Below, one piece after another: positions 9,701 through 17,448 of a stretch of 64,000 nt of DNA (positions are counted from its first letter, which is position 1; each line of letters starts with the position of its first letter). Origin of the DNA: a bacterium (lineage in GTDB: Bacteria > Electryoneota > RPQS01 > DYHQ01). The notes under the pieces were generated by a model, which ran no database searches, was not told the origin of the DNA, and saw nothing but the letters and a program-made list of their open reading frames with translations. Made by a program: the position numbers and the translations under genes. Where the stretch lies: NCBI GenBank assembly GCA_030622545.1, contig JAUXGA010000008.1, positions 66,321-130,320 of the forward strand, written 5' to 3'.

Positions 9701-12700
9701 GCGCTGGGAATATGGAAACGGCATTATTAATGGCCCTGAGGAAGACACCGGGATTGACGGCATCGCGGGACCCGCGGACTCCGCTTACTGGAACGGCTTG
9801 ACCCGACCGAAGGTCCCCTCTATGGACGACTGGAATTATACCGCCGGGACAAGCTACTACGAGAACATCAACGGCACCGAAGGAAACCTGAACGACGAGA
9901 GCGGCAACTATCCTGACACGGAAGACCTCAACAACAACCAAGTCCTCGATCTCCAGAATCACTACTATTCGTATAACTTCTGGCTAAACGATAGCTGCCA
10001 CTATATCGTGGGAGGTCAAACGAATATCTACGGTTGGCGTCTCTTCCGAATCCCTTTAGAAGAATACTCGAATACCGTCGGCAATCCTTCGTTTACGCAG
10101 ATCCGTTTTGTCCGTGCCTACCTGACCGGCTGCAGCGGAGACAGAAACGGGAACAAGAACATTAAAATCGTCCAGTTAGACATCGTTGGCAACGAATGGC
10201 AGCAAGTATTCCCGGTCGATTCCGTCGAGCGTGTCAGCGTTGCGATCATCAACAATCATGAGAATCCCGGTTATGTCAGCCCTCCGGGTGTGCAGGGAGA
10301 AATTGATCCCATCTCGGGCGTGCGTTCCAAAGAGCAGTCCCTCGTTCTCGAGATACACGAAGCGAAATCTTATTTGGATCCCGTGCTGGACGGTGGATGG
10401 ATTGCGAAGAATCTTTACACCTCGATAAACCTCCTCGAATACCGCCGCTTGAAGATGTTCATTCATGGCGGAGGAACGGATTACACCACATTCCCGGAAG
10501 GACGGCTCGAACTCATCTTCCGGCTGGGATACAGTTACGCGGACGTTTTCGATAACTACTACGAGATAAATAAAATTGTCTATCCCGGTTGGGCGGAATC
10601 GAATACGATTGATATTGCCTTAAATGACCTGACACGCCTGAAAACCCTCCGAGACGCTGATACTCTCTATTCCCCAGAATTTCCATTCTACGAGACGCTT
10701 GATTCCGTCACCACCGTCAGTATCCTCGGCAATCCCGCTCTGTCGCGTATAGGATTCTATTCATTAGGTGTCCGGATGGCGACCCGGCCTCCGGTTTATA
10801 ACGAGGAAATCTGGGTGGATGAACTCCGCCTTTCCGAAGTGTATAAAGATCCCGGAACCGCCGCGGATGTAAGTGGTCAGGTGAAACTCGCGGATTTAGC
10901 GACGATAAACGTAGGCTATGAAACTCGCGACGCTGATTTTCACAATGTAAATACGCGTATCGGTGACCAGAATACCCGTGAAACGAAGCGCGCTTCCGCA
11001 AAAATTTCTCTCCACAAGTTCTTTCTCGACCGATGGGGCTTCAATCTTCCTTTATCGCTAAATTATTCTGATTCTAAACAGACTCCAAAATATTTTCCGA
11101 ATTCGGATTTTCGAGTCAATCCTGATCACGCGCCGGACAGCATCAAATCGCTGAAAACGGATTACAGCGCTCAGATTAATTTTTCGAGGGCGGGAAGCGG
11201 GAAATATGCTCTGACGAACTACACCATAGATCGTATCACGGGCGGCTTCTCTTTTTCTCGAAGTGATGGAAGCAGTTTTCAGGAGGTTGAACGCTGGAGC
11301 GAGTCGCGAAGCGCCAACGCCGCCTATAGTTTCCCCACCAGCCGCGGCCGGGGAGTCGCGCCTCTCTTCTTCCTGCGAGGAATCCCGATGATCGGCGTTT
11401 TGGGCGACAAACGGTTCTACTATAAGCCGACCAAAATCACCACCAGCGCGGACGCCAGCGAATCCTCCAGCCATCAGGAGCAGCGCACCGGCGTCGTGCA
11501 GGATACTCGAACCCTGCGGACCAATCGAAACTTCTCGACCGGTTTTAACTTCTTCGAACCGCTGACGATGGATTATGGGCGAACCATCCGTTCGGATTTA
11601 TCCAATGGAGATTGGAAAGATTTGACCCGGCTTGATTTCGGTCGGGATTCCGACATCTCGCAGAACTTTTCATCCAATTATAATCCGACCTTCGCTTCCT
11701 GGCTGCGCTCCGATTTCAGCTATAATGCAGACTACCGCTGGGCACACAGCAATTTCGCGCAGGACAACTCACAGAGTATTTCCAGCAACCGAACCATCCG
11801 GACGGATTTCCAGATTGACCTCTTTCGGGTTTTAGGAGAGGTCAAAGAACCCTCCGCCGCATCTCCGTCAGAAGAACCATCGGAAGAGCCTTCGGAAGAA
11901 TCCTCCGGGTTTTCAGAATTTCCTTCAGGCGAGGGGTCTCCTCCGGACAGTGGAGCCGTACGCGAAGACAGCGTCCAGACTCCGAAACCTCGGGCAAAAT
12001 CGCGGGGAAGTCTTCTTGACATGCTGCTAAATCCTGTGCGAAAAATATCTCGGTCTGTCGATCCCATCAGTTTAACTTACAATCAGGGGCGCTCGCATAC
12101 TCAATCGGCGACGATAGGTCAGGCCGATTGGGGTTATCAATTCGGTTTGACACAGACTCCGAATGTCGATACGGTCGGAGGCTATACGCAGGTGCCTGCG
12201 CTTTCTAAAAACGAAGACTACGACCTGCGTTCAGGCTTCCGTATCGGTCAGAATATTCGTGTTGGACTCAGTCACGCGCTTCGCATCACATCGTCGATTT
12301 CAAATGCAAGCACCGGCTCGCGCGAAAGCACCGTCTTCTTCATGTCAAGCAAAGGAGGAGACGTCACGGCGATACCCTTCTTTGACTGGACCTTCGATTG
12401 GTCAGGCCTGTCTTCGTTTATACTCTTCCGGAAAGTGACCGAGTCAGTCAGTCTCAATAACGCTTTATCGAATCGCGTGCGAGAAAGCTGGACAGGAAGC
12501 GCCAGCCAAATCACTGGCAAGTCCTATACCCAGCAATGGAATCCCCTTATCGGGCTGAATATTCTATGGAAATATGGAATAGATTCACAAATCCGATACA
12601 GCTCCAGCAGCTCGTTTGAAGATCAAGTGCAGACGTCGACAAAGCGACGTTCGAGTGAACAGCAAATCTCGCTGACGATGGGTTATTCAATTCGCACAGG

Positions 12701-12998
12701 CTTCCGCATTCCGGTTCCCTTCCTCAACAGATTTCGACTGACAAACCAGACCAACATCTCCCTGGCCTTTGACAACCGCTCCTCTAAATCGGAATATACG
12801 CCGACCAGCAGCGGAGAATTTACGGTTCAGAGCGAGTCCAGTTCGTGGAATCTGACTCCGCGGCTAACCTATACGTTTTCCAACACCGTCAACGGACAAA
12901 TTTATATGCAGATGAGCACGAATGACGATAAGATTCCTCCGCGAAAATCACGTAGTTTCGAATTCGGAGTTCAGATCAATATTGCGATTCGCGGATAA
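6792..12998 (+). CDS. sprA: Cell-surface protein SprA/Sov, T9SS outer-membrane translocon
   Basis: 2068 aa; SprA-type features including LPLVNTETPSLVTFDAEVARVYPNPNSM...GGLAYLDDFESSRRAVPLGLLRRQWMLSS, DDWNY..YYENINGTEGN and a beta-rich C-terminus. Translation probably starts at the internal MLSNKSRFSLRFF. Confidence 0.88.
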   Translation: MESLRTRMPAPTMLSNKSRFSLRFFPLAFLLLVGNPTIAPAKVGFYYSCADSLTTNFLVRRLPQGLSLTPHALLERPTSNFYVIETVIDSSLQYVILRERIKTDDMRPPTVLTYEEYRDLRLAADIRQLFHEKTRAAFKFQKVAASGEGIAIDVPFRIKSRTFRRIFGGERVGLRVSGDISINGHIRRQKFSQIQTANNQNASTSFLIDQTQRFTIEGKVGEKVRVRVDQDSERLFDFQNSIALTYTGDEDEIVQSIQAGNIDMRLGTKLATFSGRNQGLFGLKTEAKIGALTLTGIASLEKGQKNKQRPNASGSQARPPFSEKDYLRGVYFFLSDAEYMFTDTDGREKTFWDYRENYRNFVNRTHVAVAELGRISSIEVYVSSNTYSGGQGSTPLPGVAVSWPYIGQPLLDDSLIGDHEHRSGQFRRLDYASGEYDFDRALGFIRLRYPVTQGDILAVAYATAAGDTFGVLAANPDSLRLLLLKPESPQPTDTTWNLMFRHVYSLGSSDINPDNFKMEIVRSASSANIPETGLPGLNETYLTTFRFDMEQETGGGDPDGKVDNLPALIRYDRGEVHFQDLTPFCPEGFWDGPSGGTFMTYPLPDSGKYKHCELYTNTRTVIQSRSAYWSFQTEFRGSRTVYDLGPLVLEGSEEVILNGVHLQRGIDYTIDYMSGQLRILSEAAKAENADLEILYESGTVFQLERKSLLGLRAEYELWEDSYIGGMWLYLNEKPLEKRVRVGSEPVRNTLYDINTKLTFRPQFLTRAVDLLPLVNTETPSLVTFDAEVARVYPNPNSMENQATGDVGGLAYLDDFESSRRAVPLGLLRRQWMLSSIPVDTDIDSLRGRMIWYNPTVSGQVPVQEVFPDKEVNQNVANTLQSLNITFRPDSSTGDATRSWGGIMRYLGEAYADQTLSKFIEIWVKWDGNNDGRLVVDLGQVSEDALPDNQMSTEDRPEPGQPQPGDASFDPRWEYGNGIINGPEEDTGIDGIAGPADSAYWNGLTRPKVPSMDDWNYTAGTSYYENINGTEGNLNDESGNYPDTEDLNNNQVLDLQNHYYSYNFWLNDSCHYIVGGQTNIYGWRLFRIPLEEYSNTVGNPSFTQIRFVRAYLTGCSGDRNGNKNIKIVQLDIVGNEWQQVFPVDSVERVSVAIINNHENPGYVSPPGVQGEIDPISGVRSKEQSLVLEIHEAKSYLDPVLDGGWIAKNLYTSINLLEYRRLKMFIHGGGTDYTTFPEGRLELIFRLGYSYADVFDNYYEINKIVYPGWAESNTIDIALNDLTRLKTLRDADTLYSPEFPFYETLDSVTTVSILGNPALSRIGFYSLGVRMATRPPVYNEEIWVDELRLSEVYKDPGTAADVSGQVKLADLATINVGYETRDADFHNVNTRIGDQNTRETKRASAKISLHKFFLDRWGFNLPLSLNYSDSKQTPKYFPNSDFRVNPDHAPDSIKSLKTDYSAQINFSRAGSGKYALTNYTIDRITGGFSFSRSDGSSFQEVERWSESRSANAAYSFPTSRGRGVAPLFFLRGIPMIGVLGDKRFYYKPTKITTSADASESSSHQEQRTGVVQDTRTLRTNRNFSTGFNFFEPLTMDYGRTIRSDLSNGDWKDLTRLDFGRDSDISQNFSSNYNPTFASWLRSDFSYNADYRWAHSNFAQDNSQSISSNRTIRTDFQIDLFRVLGEVKEPSAASPSEEPSEEPSEESSGFSEFPSGEGSPPDSGAVREDSVQTPKPRAKSRGSLLDMLLNPVRKISRSVDPISLTYNQGRSHTQSATIGQADWGYQFGLTQTPNVDTVGGYTQVPALSKNEDYDLRSGFRIGQNIRVGLSHALRITSSISNASTGSRESTVFFMSSKGGDVTAIPFFDWTFDWSGLSSFILFRKVTESVSLNNALSNRVRESWTGSASQITGKSYTQQWNPLIGLNILWKYGIDSQIRYSSSSSFEDQVQTSTKRRSSEQQISLTMGYSIRTGFRIPVPFLNRFRLTNQTNISLAFDNRSSKSEYTPTSSGEFTVQSESSSWNLTPRLTYTFSNTVNGQIYMQMSTNDDKIPPRKSRSFEFGVQINIAIRG

Positions 12999-13899
12999 AT
13001 TTTTCAGCGTCTTTCTCTTCGCTCTTGTCTTCGCTTTCGGGCAGTCATCGGCGTGCGCCGAGGTGCCTGAGTTTGATGACAGACACGCTTTCTTTCTATT
13101 GGAAGCGCAATGCGCCATTGGTCCGCGCAATCCCGGTTCAACGGGACACGCTCAAGGCCTGGAATTCCTGCAGCGTGAACTTAGCTTTTGGGCGGACACC
13201 GTCTTTCTGCAAACCTTCACGTACGACAGCAAAGACCGCGGGACGACACTAAGACTGTCCAACATCATCGGTCGCCTGAAACCCGAAGCACGCTCGCGGA
13301 TTCTGCTGTGCGCTCACTGGGATACCCGGCCTGTCGCTGACCACGACCCGAATCCCGAAAATTGGGATACACCGATTCTCGGAGCAAACGACGGCGCGTC
13401 CGGAGTCGCCGTTCTCTTGGAAATTGCGCGACGCTGCGCTCTCGACCCTCCCGATATCGGTGTGGACATCGTTCTTTTCGATGGCGAAGACTACGGCATT
13501 GACGGCTCGCCCACCGACTGGCTTATCGGCTCGAAATATTTCGCCCGCAATCCTGTTATCCCCCGCGTGCGCTATGGCATTCTGCTCGATTTAATCGGCG
13601 ACAGAGATTTGCATATTCCCATCGAAGATGCGTCGTTTTTCTACGCACGCGAAATCGTCGAGAAGATATGGACGACGGCTCGCGACTTAGGAATTACGAC
13701 GTTCGAGAATAGAATCGGCCAGGCGATTTATGACGATCATATTCCGCTCAACGAAGCCGGCTTACCCACCGTCGATGTTGTTGACTTCGACTATGAATTC
13801 TGGCACACCGTGCGCGATACGCCCGCCGAATGCAGTCCGAAATCCCTCGAAGACGTCGGACGCGTGATAATGCATGTCATCTATAACGAGAAACCATAG
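12922..13899 (+). CDS. Glutaminyl-peptide cyclotransferase (M28-fold), secreted
   Basis: CAHWDTRPVADHDP, GANDGASGVAVLLEIA, LFDGEDYG, and C-terminal DDHIPLNEAGLPTVDVVDFDYEFWHTVRDT match the glutaminyl cyclase pattern (DDHIPF...VWHT). ORF overlaps the 3' end of sprA; exact start uncertain. Confidence 0.85.
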   Translation: MTIRFLRENHVVSNSEFRSILRFADKFFSVFLFALVFAFGQSSACAEVPEFDDRHAFFLLEAQCAIGPRNPGSTGHAQGLEFLQRELSFWADTVFLQTFTYDSKDRGTTLRLSNIIGRLKPEARSRILLCAHWDTRPVADHDPNPENWDTPILGANDGASGVAVLLEIARRCALDPPDIGVDIVLFDGEDYGIDGSPTDWLIGSKYFARNPVIPRVRYGILLDLIGDRDLHIPIEDASFFYAREIVEKIWTTARDLGITTFENRIGQAIYDDHIPLNEAGLPTVDVVDFDYEFWHTVRDTPAECSPKSLEDVGRVIMHVIYNEKP

Positions 13900-13910
13900 A
13901 GGAGGCCGAC

Positions 13911-15107
13911 ATGAAGAAATCAACAAATCGCCGCTCCACTCTAATGTTTGTCTTTCTTCTGAGCGCAATTGGCTTTGGTCTCTTTCTCTCGTGTTCAACA
14001 ATGGACCCTAATGGTATCATCTCTCCCCCAGACTATACCATAATAATAGAAGAAATCCCTGAAGCTCTTCCTGTAGATGTTGCAATCTATTTCCCAATCG
14101 TTATCCAACTGGAACCAAGCAATCCGGACATTGATTCGCTCTATTGTTTAATCTTTAATCCCGAAAACGAGTCTTTCCTGGATTTCTATCTTTATGACGA
14201 CGGCTCAGCTTTCGACCATCCAATGGAAAGCACTCTTTTAAGCGTGCGTTCCGGCGATAATGTACCCGGTGATAGCAGATTCACGCGGCAGATTACCGGA
14301 CAAGATTTCGAAGGTGATTTCGGCACTTACACTTTCGATTTCGTAACACCTGATGGAGATAGCTATTCAGACTCCATCGACATCCAACCTGTCGAAGCGC
14401 CCTCGTTTACAAGTGTCACACCGGTCATCTCAGAATTCCCGTCGGGCTTTGATCCCGTCGAATATGAAGTGCATATTCATAGACCCACTGCGAGTGATCG
14501 CATTGATTCGGTTTATCTTGCGCTTTGGTATTCGGGCATACCGACGAGCGATTTACGACATATTCCTTTCACTGCAAGTTTAGGCGATACTGTATGGACG
14601 TTGACCCTAACACCCGGTCATTTCTGGGGAATTCCTTCGGGTCTCTACGATTTTCAGTTTGTGCTTTGGGACAGGTTTGGTCTCTCAGCAGATACCGAGC
14701 AGCGATTTATCAGCATTGCAAACGGCCAGCCAGTCGTTTCGAATCCGGTTATGCCGGATACTATATGGCGTCCCCGGCAAGGCGAACCCAACGACACCAC
14801 CGTTATCACCGTTCAGGCCGACGACCCTGAAACGCTGCTGGACATCGCCACCGTGCGTTTCGAGGTGCGCAAAGTCTGGGAAACCGAATGGACCGGCCAC
14901 GAGGATTTCTATCTCCTCGATTTGGGAGGCCGATGGGATGATGTGGAGGGCGATGGCGTTTACAGCGTTCCGTTGGTGACAGCGTTTAGCGATTCTCTGA
15001 AAGACGATCTCTTCTATTTCCGTTTCTTTGCGATTGACTTCACGCAGGACACCAGCAACTACGTCATCGACAGCGTCCGCGTCATTGAACCCGTTGTCTT
15101 GCTATAA
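13911..15107 (+). CDS. Lipoprotein with Ig-like/all-beta repeats, unknown function
   Basis: Lipobox FLSC; preceded by gaggagg RBS; beta-rich sequence; follows the glutaminyl cyclase by 11 nt. Confidence 0.7.
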   Translation: MKKSTNRRSTLMFVFLLSAIGFGLFLSCSTMDPNGIISPPDYTIIIEEIPEALPVDVAIYFPIVIQLEPSNPDIDSLYCLIFNPENESFLDFYLYDDGSAFDHPMESTLLSVRSGDNVPGDSRFTRQITGQDFEGDFGTYTFDFVTPDGDSYSDSIDIQPVEAPSFTSVTPVISEFPSGFDPVEYEVHIHRPTASDRIDSVYLALWYSGIPTSDLRHIPFTASLGDTVWTLTLTPGHFWGIPSGLYDFQFVLWDRFGLSADTEQRFISIANGQPVVSNPVMPDTIWRPRQGEPNDTTVITVQADDPETLLDIATVRFEVRKVWETEWTGHEDFYLLDLGGRWDDVEGDGVYSVPLVTAFSDSLKDDLFYFRFFAIDFTQDTSNYVIDSVRVIEPVVLL

Positions 15108-15224
15108 ACTTCGCCGCGGCATGCGTCCCCGCGTGCCCGGAACGGCGATTGGTAAGCCGCAGGCTCTTAAAAATCAACAACATACTCCATTTCCTCTCAA
15201 AACTCAGGAAACTCTAGAATTTAC

Positions 15225-15253
15225 TTGACAATCCAATGTCTTTTCGCTATATT
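15225..15253 (+). promoter_or_regulatory. sigma70-like promoter TTGACA-N17-TATATT
   Basis: TTGACA at 15225-15230, TATATT at 15248-15253, 17-nt spacer; precedes the candidate structured RNA. Confidence 0.6.
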
Positions 15254-15259
15254 TTATGA

Positions 15260-15560
15260 TGTAAAATTGCTATTCTAAAGGGGCCTGCCATTTGGGCATG
15301 GGTCCTCTACAATTCAAGGCACAACTAAACTCCTTTTCAAGGAAGAGAGCGGTTTAGCTGTGCCTTTATATTTGAACGCCCCTGATAAGCGGTGCCGCGA
15401 AAAGTGCCTACTACCCAGCGGCCGACAACCAACCTTTAAGCCATCGCGGCGCCGTGGGGGGCCATTTATTGAAGATGGCGTTGGTGAAATGATTTCGCGA
15501 GGGGCGCAAGGCACTCTCTCACGGCGAGATTTGCGGCTACGTCCGTTCTATATATGCAAG
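15260..15560 (+). ncRNA. Candidate structured non-coding RNA (no recognised family)
   Basis: Behind a strong promoter and before a second one. Long-range stem AGGGGC (15279-15284)/GCCCCT (15378-15383) enclosing hairpin AAGGCACA-aCTAAAC...GTTTAGc-TGTGCCTT (15316-15366); further stems GCCGC/GCGGC (15394/15418) and GCCATC/GATGGC (15440/15474). No credible ORF. Both boundaries estimated. Confidence 0.5.
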
Positions 15561-15566
15561 CATGCC

Positions 15567-15595
15567 TTGACAATATCCGGAGAAGAGTGTATATT
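15567..15595 (+). promoter_or_regulatory. sigma70-like promoter TTGACA-N17-TATATT upstream of the lolA-like gene
   Basis: TTGACA 15567-15572, TATATT 15590-15595, 17-nt spacer. Confidence 0.6.
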
Positions 15596-15692
15596 TGGCG
15601 GCGCAATTTCTCTCTATAGACGACATCATAGCGATATCCGTTCTCTTTAAAATGTGATGATGAATGTTACGGATTGCTAATTCAGTTCACAC

Positions 15693-16337
15693 ATGATGAG
15701 CCCGATATTTCGATACATCCCAGTGCTTTTACTTGCCGCCTTCGTGCCGTGCCTATATGCTGGAACACCGGCAGAGCAGCGTTTCGACAAAATGGAACGC
15801 CATTTGCGCGAGTTGCAGTCGTTAGAAGTTCACTATACGGCTGAGGGAGAAGCGTTTGCCGACAGCGCACTCGGTGGCCGGATGGTCTGGATTCGCCCGG
15901 ACCGATTCTACCATGACACGCCGGAATGGACGCTGGCACAGCATGGCGACGAAAAATGGCGCTATCTTAAAGGCCAAAGCACTCTGATACTGGAAACAGT
16001 TCGCGACGATGACCCGCAATTGCCCGAAGAGGTGCTCTTTGCCCTGAATGAAGAAGTGGCGGCGGAAACTCTGGCAATTGATCCCGCGGAATCCGGGGCG
16101 CATAAGTTGACGCTGAAAACCACCAATGAACAGGCCACAGGTGAGTTCTGGCTCTGGCTGCATGCCGATTCCGACCAGCCTTTAAAAATCGCCTGGCGGC
16201 TCCCCGATGGAACGGTTGCCGCTTATCGCGTCGAAACATGGCGTGAAAATATATCGGTTGATGACGGCCTTTTCACTCGCCCCGATGCGAGTGAAACTAT
16301 TGACTTTCGCTTAAAGAAAGAAACGGACAAGAGGTAG
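15693..16337 (+). CDS. LolA-like outer-membrane lipoprotein carrier family protein
   Basis: Signal peptide, then FDKMERHLRELQSLEVHYTAEGEAF...GGRMVWIRPDRFYHDTPEW...DEKWRYLKGQSTLILE, typical of LolA-like proteins. Confidence 0.75.
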   Translation: MMSPIFRYIPVLLLAAFVPCLYAGTPAEQRFDKMERHLRELQSLEVHYTAEGEAFADSALGGRMVWIRPDRFYHDTPEWTLAQHGDEKWRYLKGQSTLILETVRDDDPQLPEEVLFALNEEVAAETLAIDPAESGAHKLTLKTTNEQATGEFWLWLHADSDQPLKIAWRLPDGTVAAYRVETWRENISVDDGLFTRPDASETIDFRLKKETDKR

Positions 16338-16344
16338 AGGAGGT

Positions 16345-17418
16345 ATGGCAAAAGGTCGTCAGGCGACACGTATCGTCATTAGTATCGTTATATCGCTGTT
16401 CTTTTTATACCTTACGTTCTGGGCGCCGCGTTTTGGAGCCTTATTCCGGGGAGAAGAAGGCATCGGTCGCGCTCTATTCAGCCACGGGCGCTTCAACCTC
16501 GCGGACCTGTGGCAAGCGATGACCACGGCGCATTGGAGCTATATTGCTGCCATTGGCGTTCTTTATATGCTGGGACTTGCGTTGCGCGCCTGGCGCTGGC
16601 ATCTTCTATTGCCGCACGGAACCCTGAATTACGGGCAATCTTTCGCGGCGATGATGGTCGGTTACATGGCCAACAACCTTCTGCCGCTGCGCATGGGTGA
16701 GTTTTATCGCGCACAGGTTGTCTGGCAGATGTGCGGTCTGTCGCGTTCGAGCGCTATGGGAACCATCGTTCTCGAACGGACGCTGGACTTGTTCTTTTTT
16801 CTGCCGTTCGTGGCCGGAGCTATGCTGCTTTATCCTTTGCCTTCGGCTCTGAAAACGGCGGGGATAACCGGCGCTGTCGTTATTTTGCTCTTAGTGGTTT
16901 TTCTTGTTTGGATGGTTTTCCAAAGGCAGCAAGCTATGGCGGCACTTCGATTTATGCTGTCAGTACTGCCATCGCGTTTTCGTGAAAAGGCCATCGCGCT
17001 CTTCGACAAATTTACCACTGGCCTTTCGGCACTGCGAGATATAAAGCTCTGCTTGCGGCTGACGGTTTACTCTCTCGCGCTGTGGGTTTTATATTCTACG
17101 GTTATGTATCTGATGCTTCTGGCGATGAACCTGACAGGGCCTGAGATACCAAGCATCGCGAAGGATCCCTTGGCAGCGTCGCTGGTTCTTCTGGTCATTA
17201 CCACCATCGGCTTTGTCACGCCGAGTGCGCCGGGAGCAGTGGGCACTTATCACGGCGTTACCGTTTTGGGACTCAGTCTTTTCGGCGTGCCGGGAGATCA
17301 AGCCGCCGGATTTGCGATTCTGCTGCATGCGATGAATTTCCTACCGCTGACAGGCATCGGGCTCTTTTTCTTCTGGCAGCAGGGTCTCTCGTTTCGCAAA
17401 CCGGCAGAAACCGAATAG
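16345..17418 (+). CDS. UPF0104 / lysylphosphatidylglycerol synthase-type TM (flippase-like) protein
   Basis: Polytopic membrane protein; MMVGYMANNLLPLRMGEFYRAQVV...SSAMGTIVLERTLDLFFF and TPSAPGAVGTYHGV are family motifs. Confidence 0.85.
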   Translation: MAKGRQATRIVISIVISLFFLYLTFWAPRFGALFRGEEGIGRALFSHGRFNLADLWQAMTTAHWSYIAAIGVLYMLGLALRAWRWHLLLPHGTLNYGQSFAAMMVGYMANNLLPLRMGEFYRAQVVWQMCGLSRSSAMGTIVLERTLDLFFFLPFVAGAMLLYPLPSALKTAGITGAVVILLLVVFLVWMVFQRQQAMAALRFMLSVLPSRFREKAIALFDKFTTGLSALRDIKLCLRLTVYSLALWVLYSTVMYLMLLAMNLTGPEIPSIAKDPLAASLVLLVITTIGFVTPSAPGAVGTYHGVTVLGLSLFGVPGDQAAGFAILLHAMNFLPLTGIGLFFFWQQGLSFRKPAETE

Positions 17419-17448
17419 ATTTTTAACTCCTCATTTCAGAGGCGGGTT

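Noticed and set aside
11856-11945. Low-complexity SEEPSEEPSEE stretch in sprA
   Set aside because: Short acidic linker inside a large conserved protein; not evidence of a separate domain.
15360-15650. 96-aa ORF in the 15.3-15.6 kb gap
   Set aside because: Arg/Ser/Pro-rich, no RBS, overlaps paired RNA stems and a promoter.
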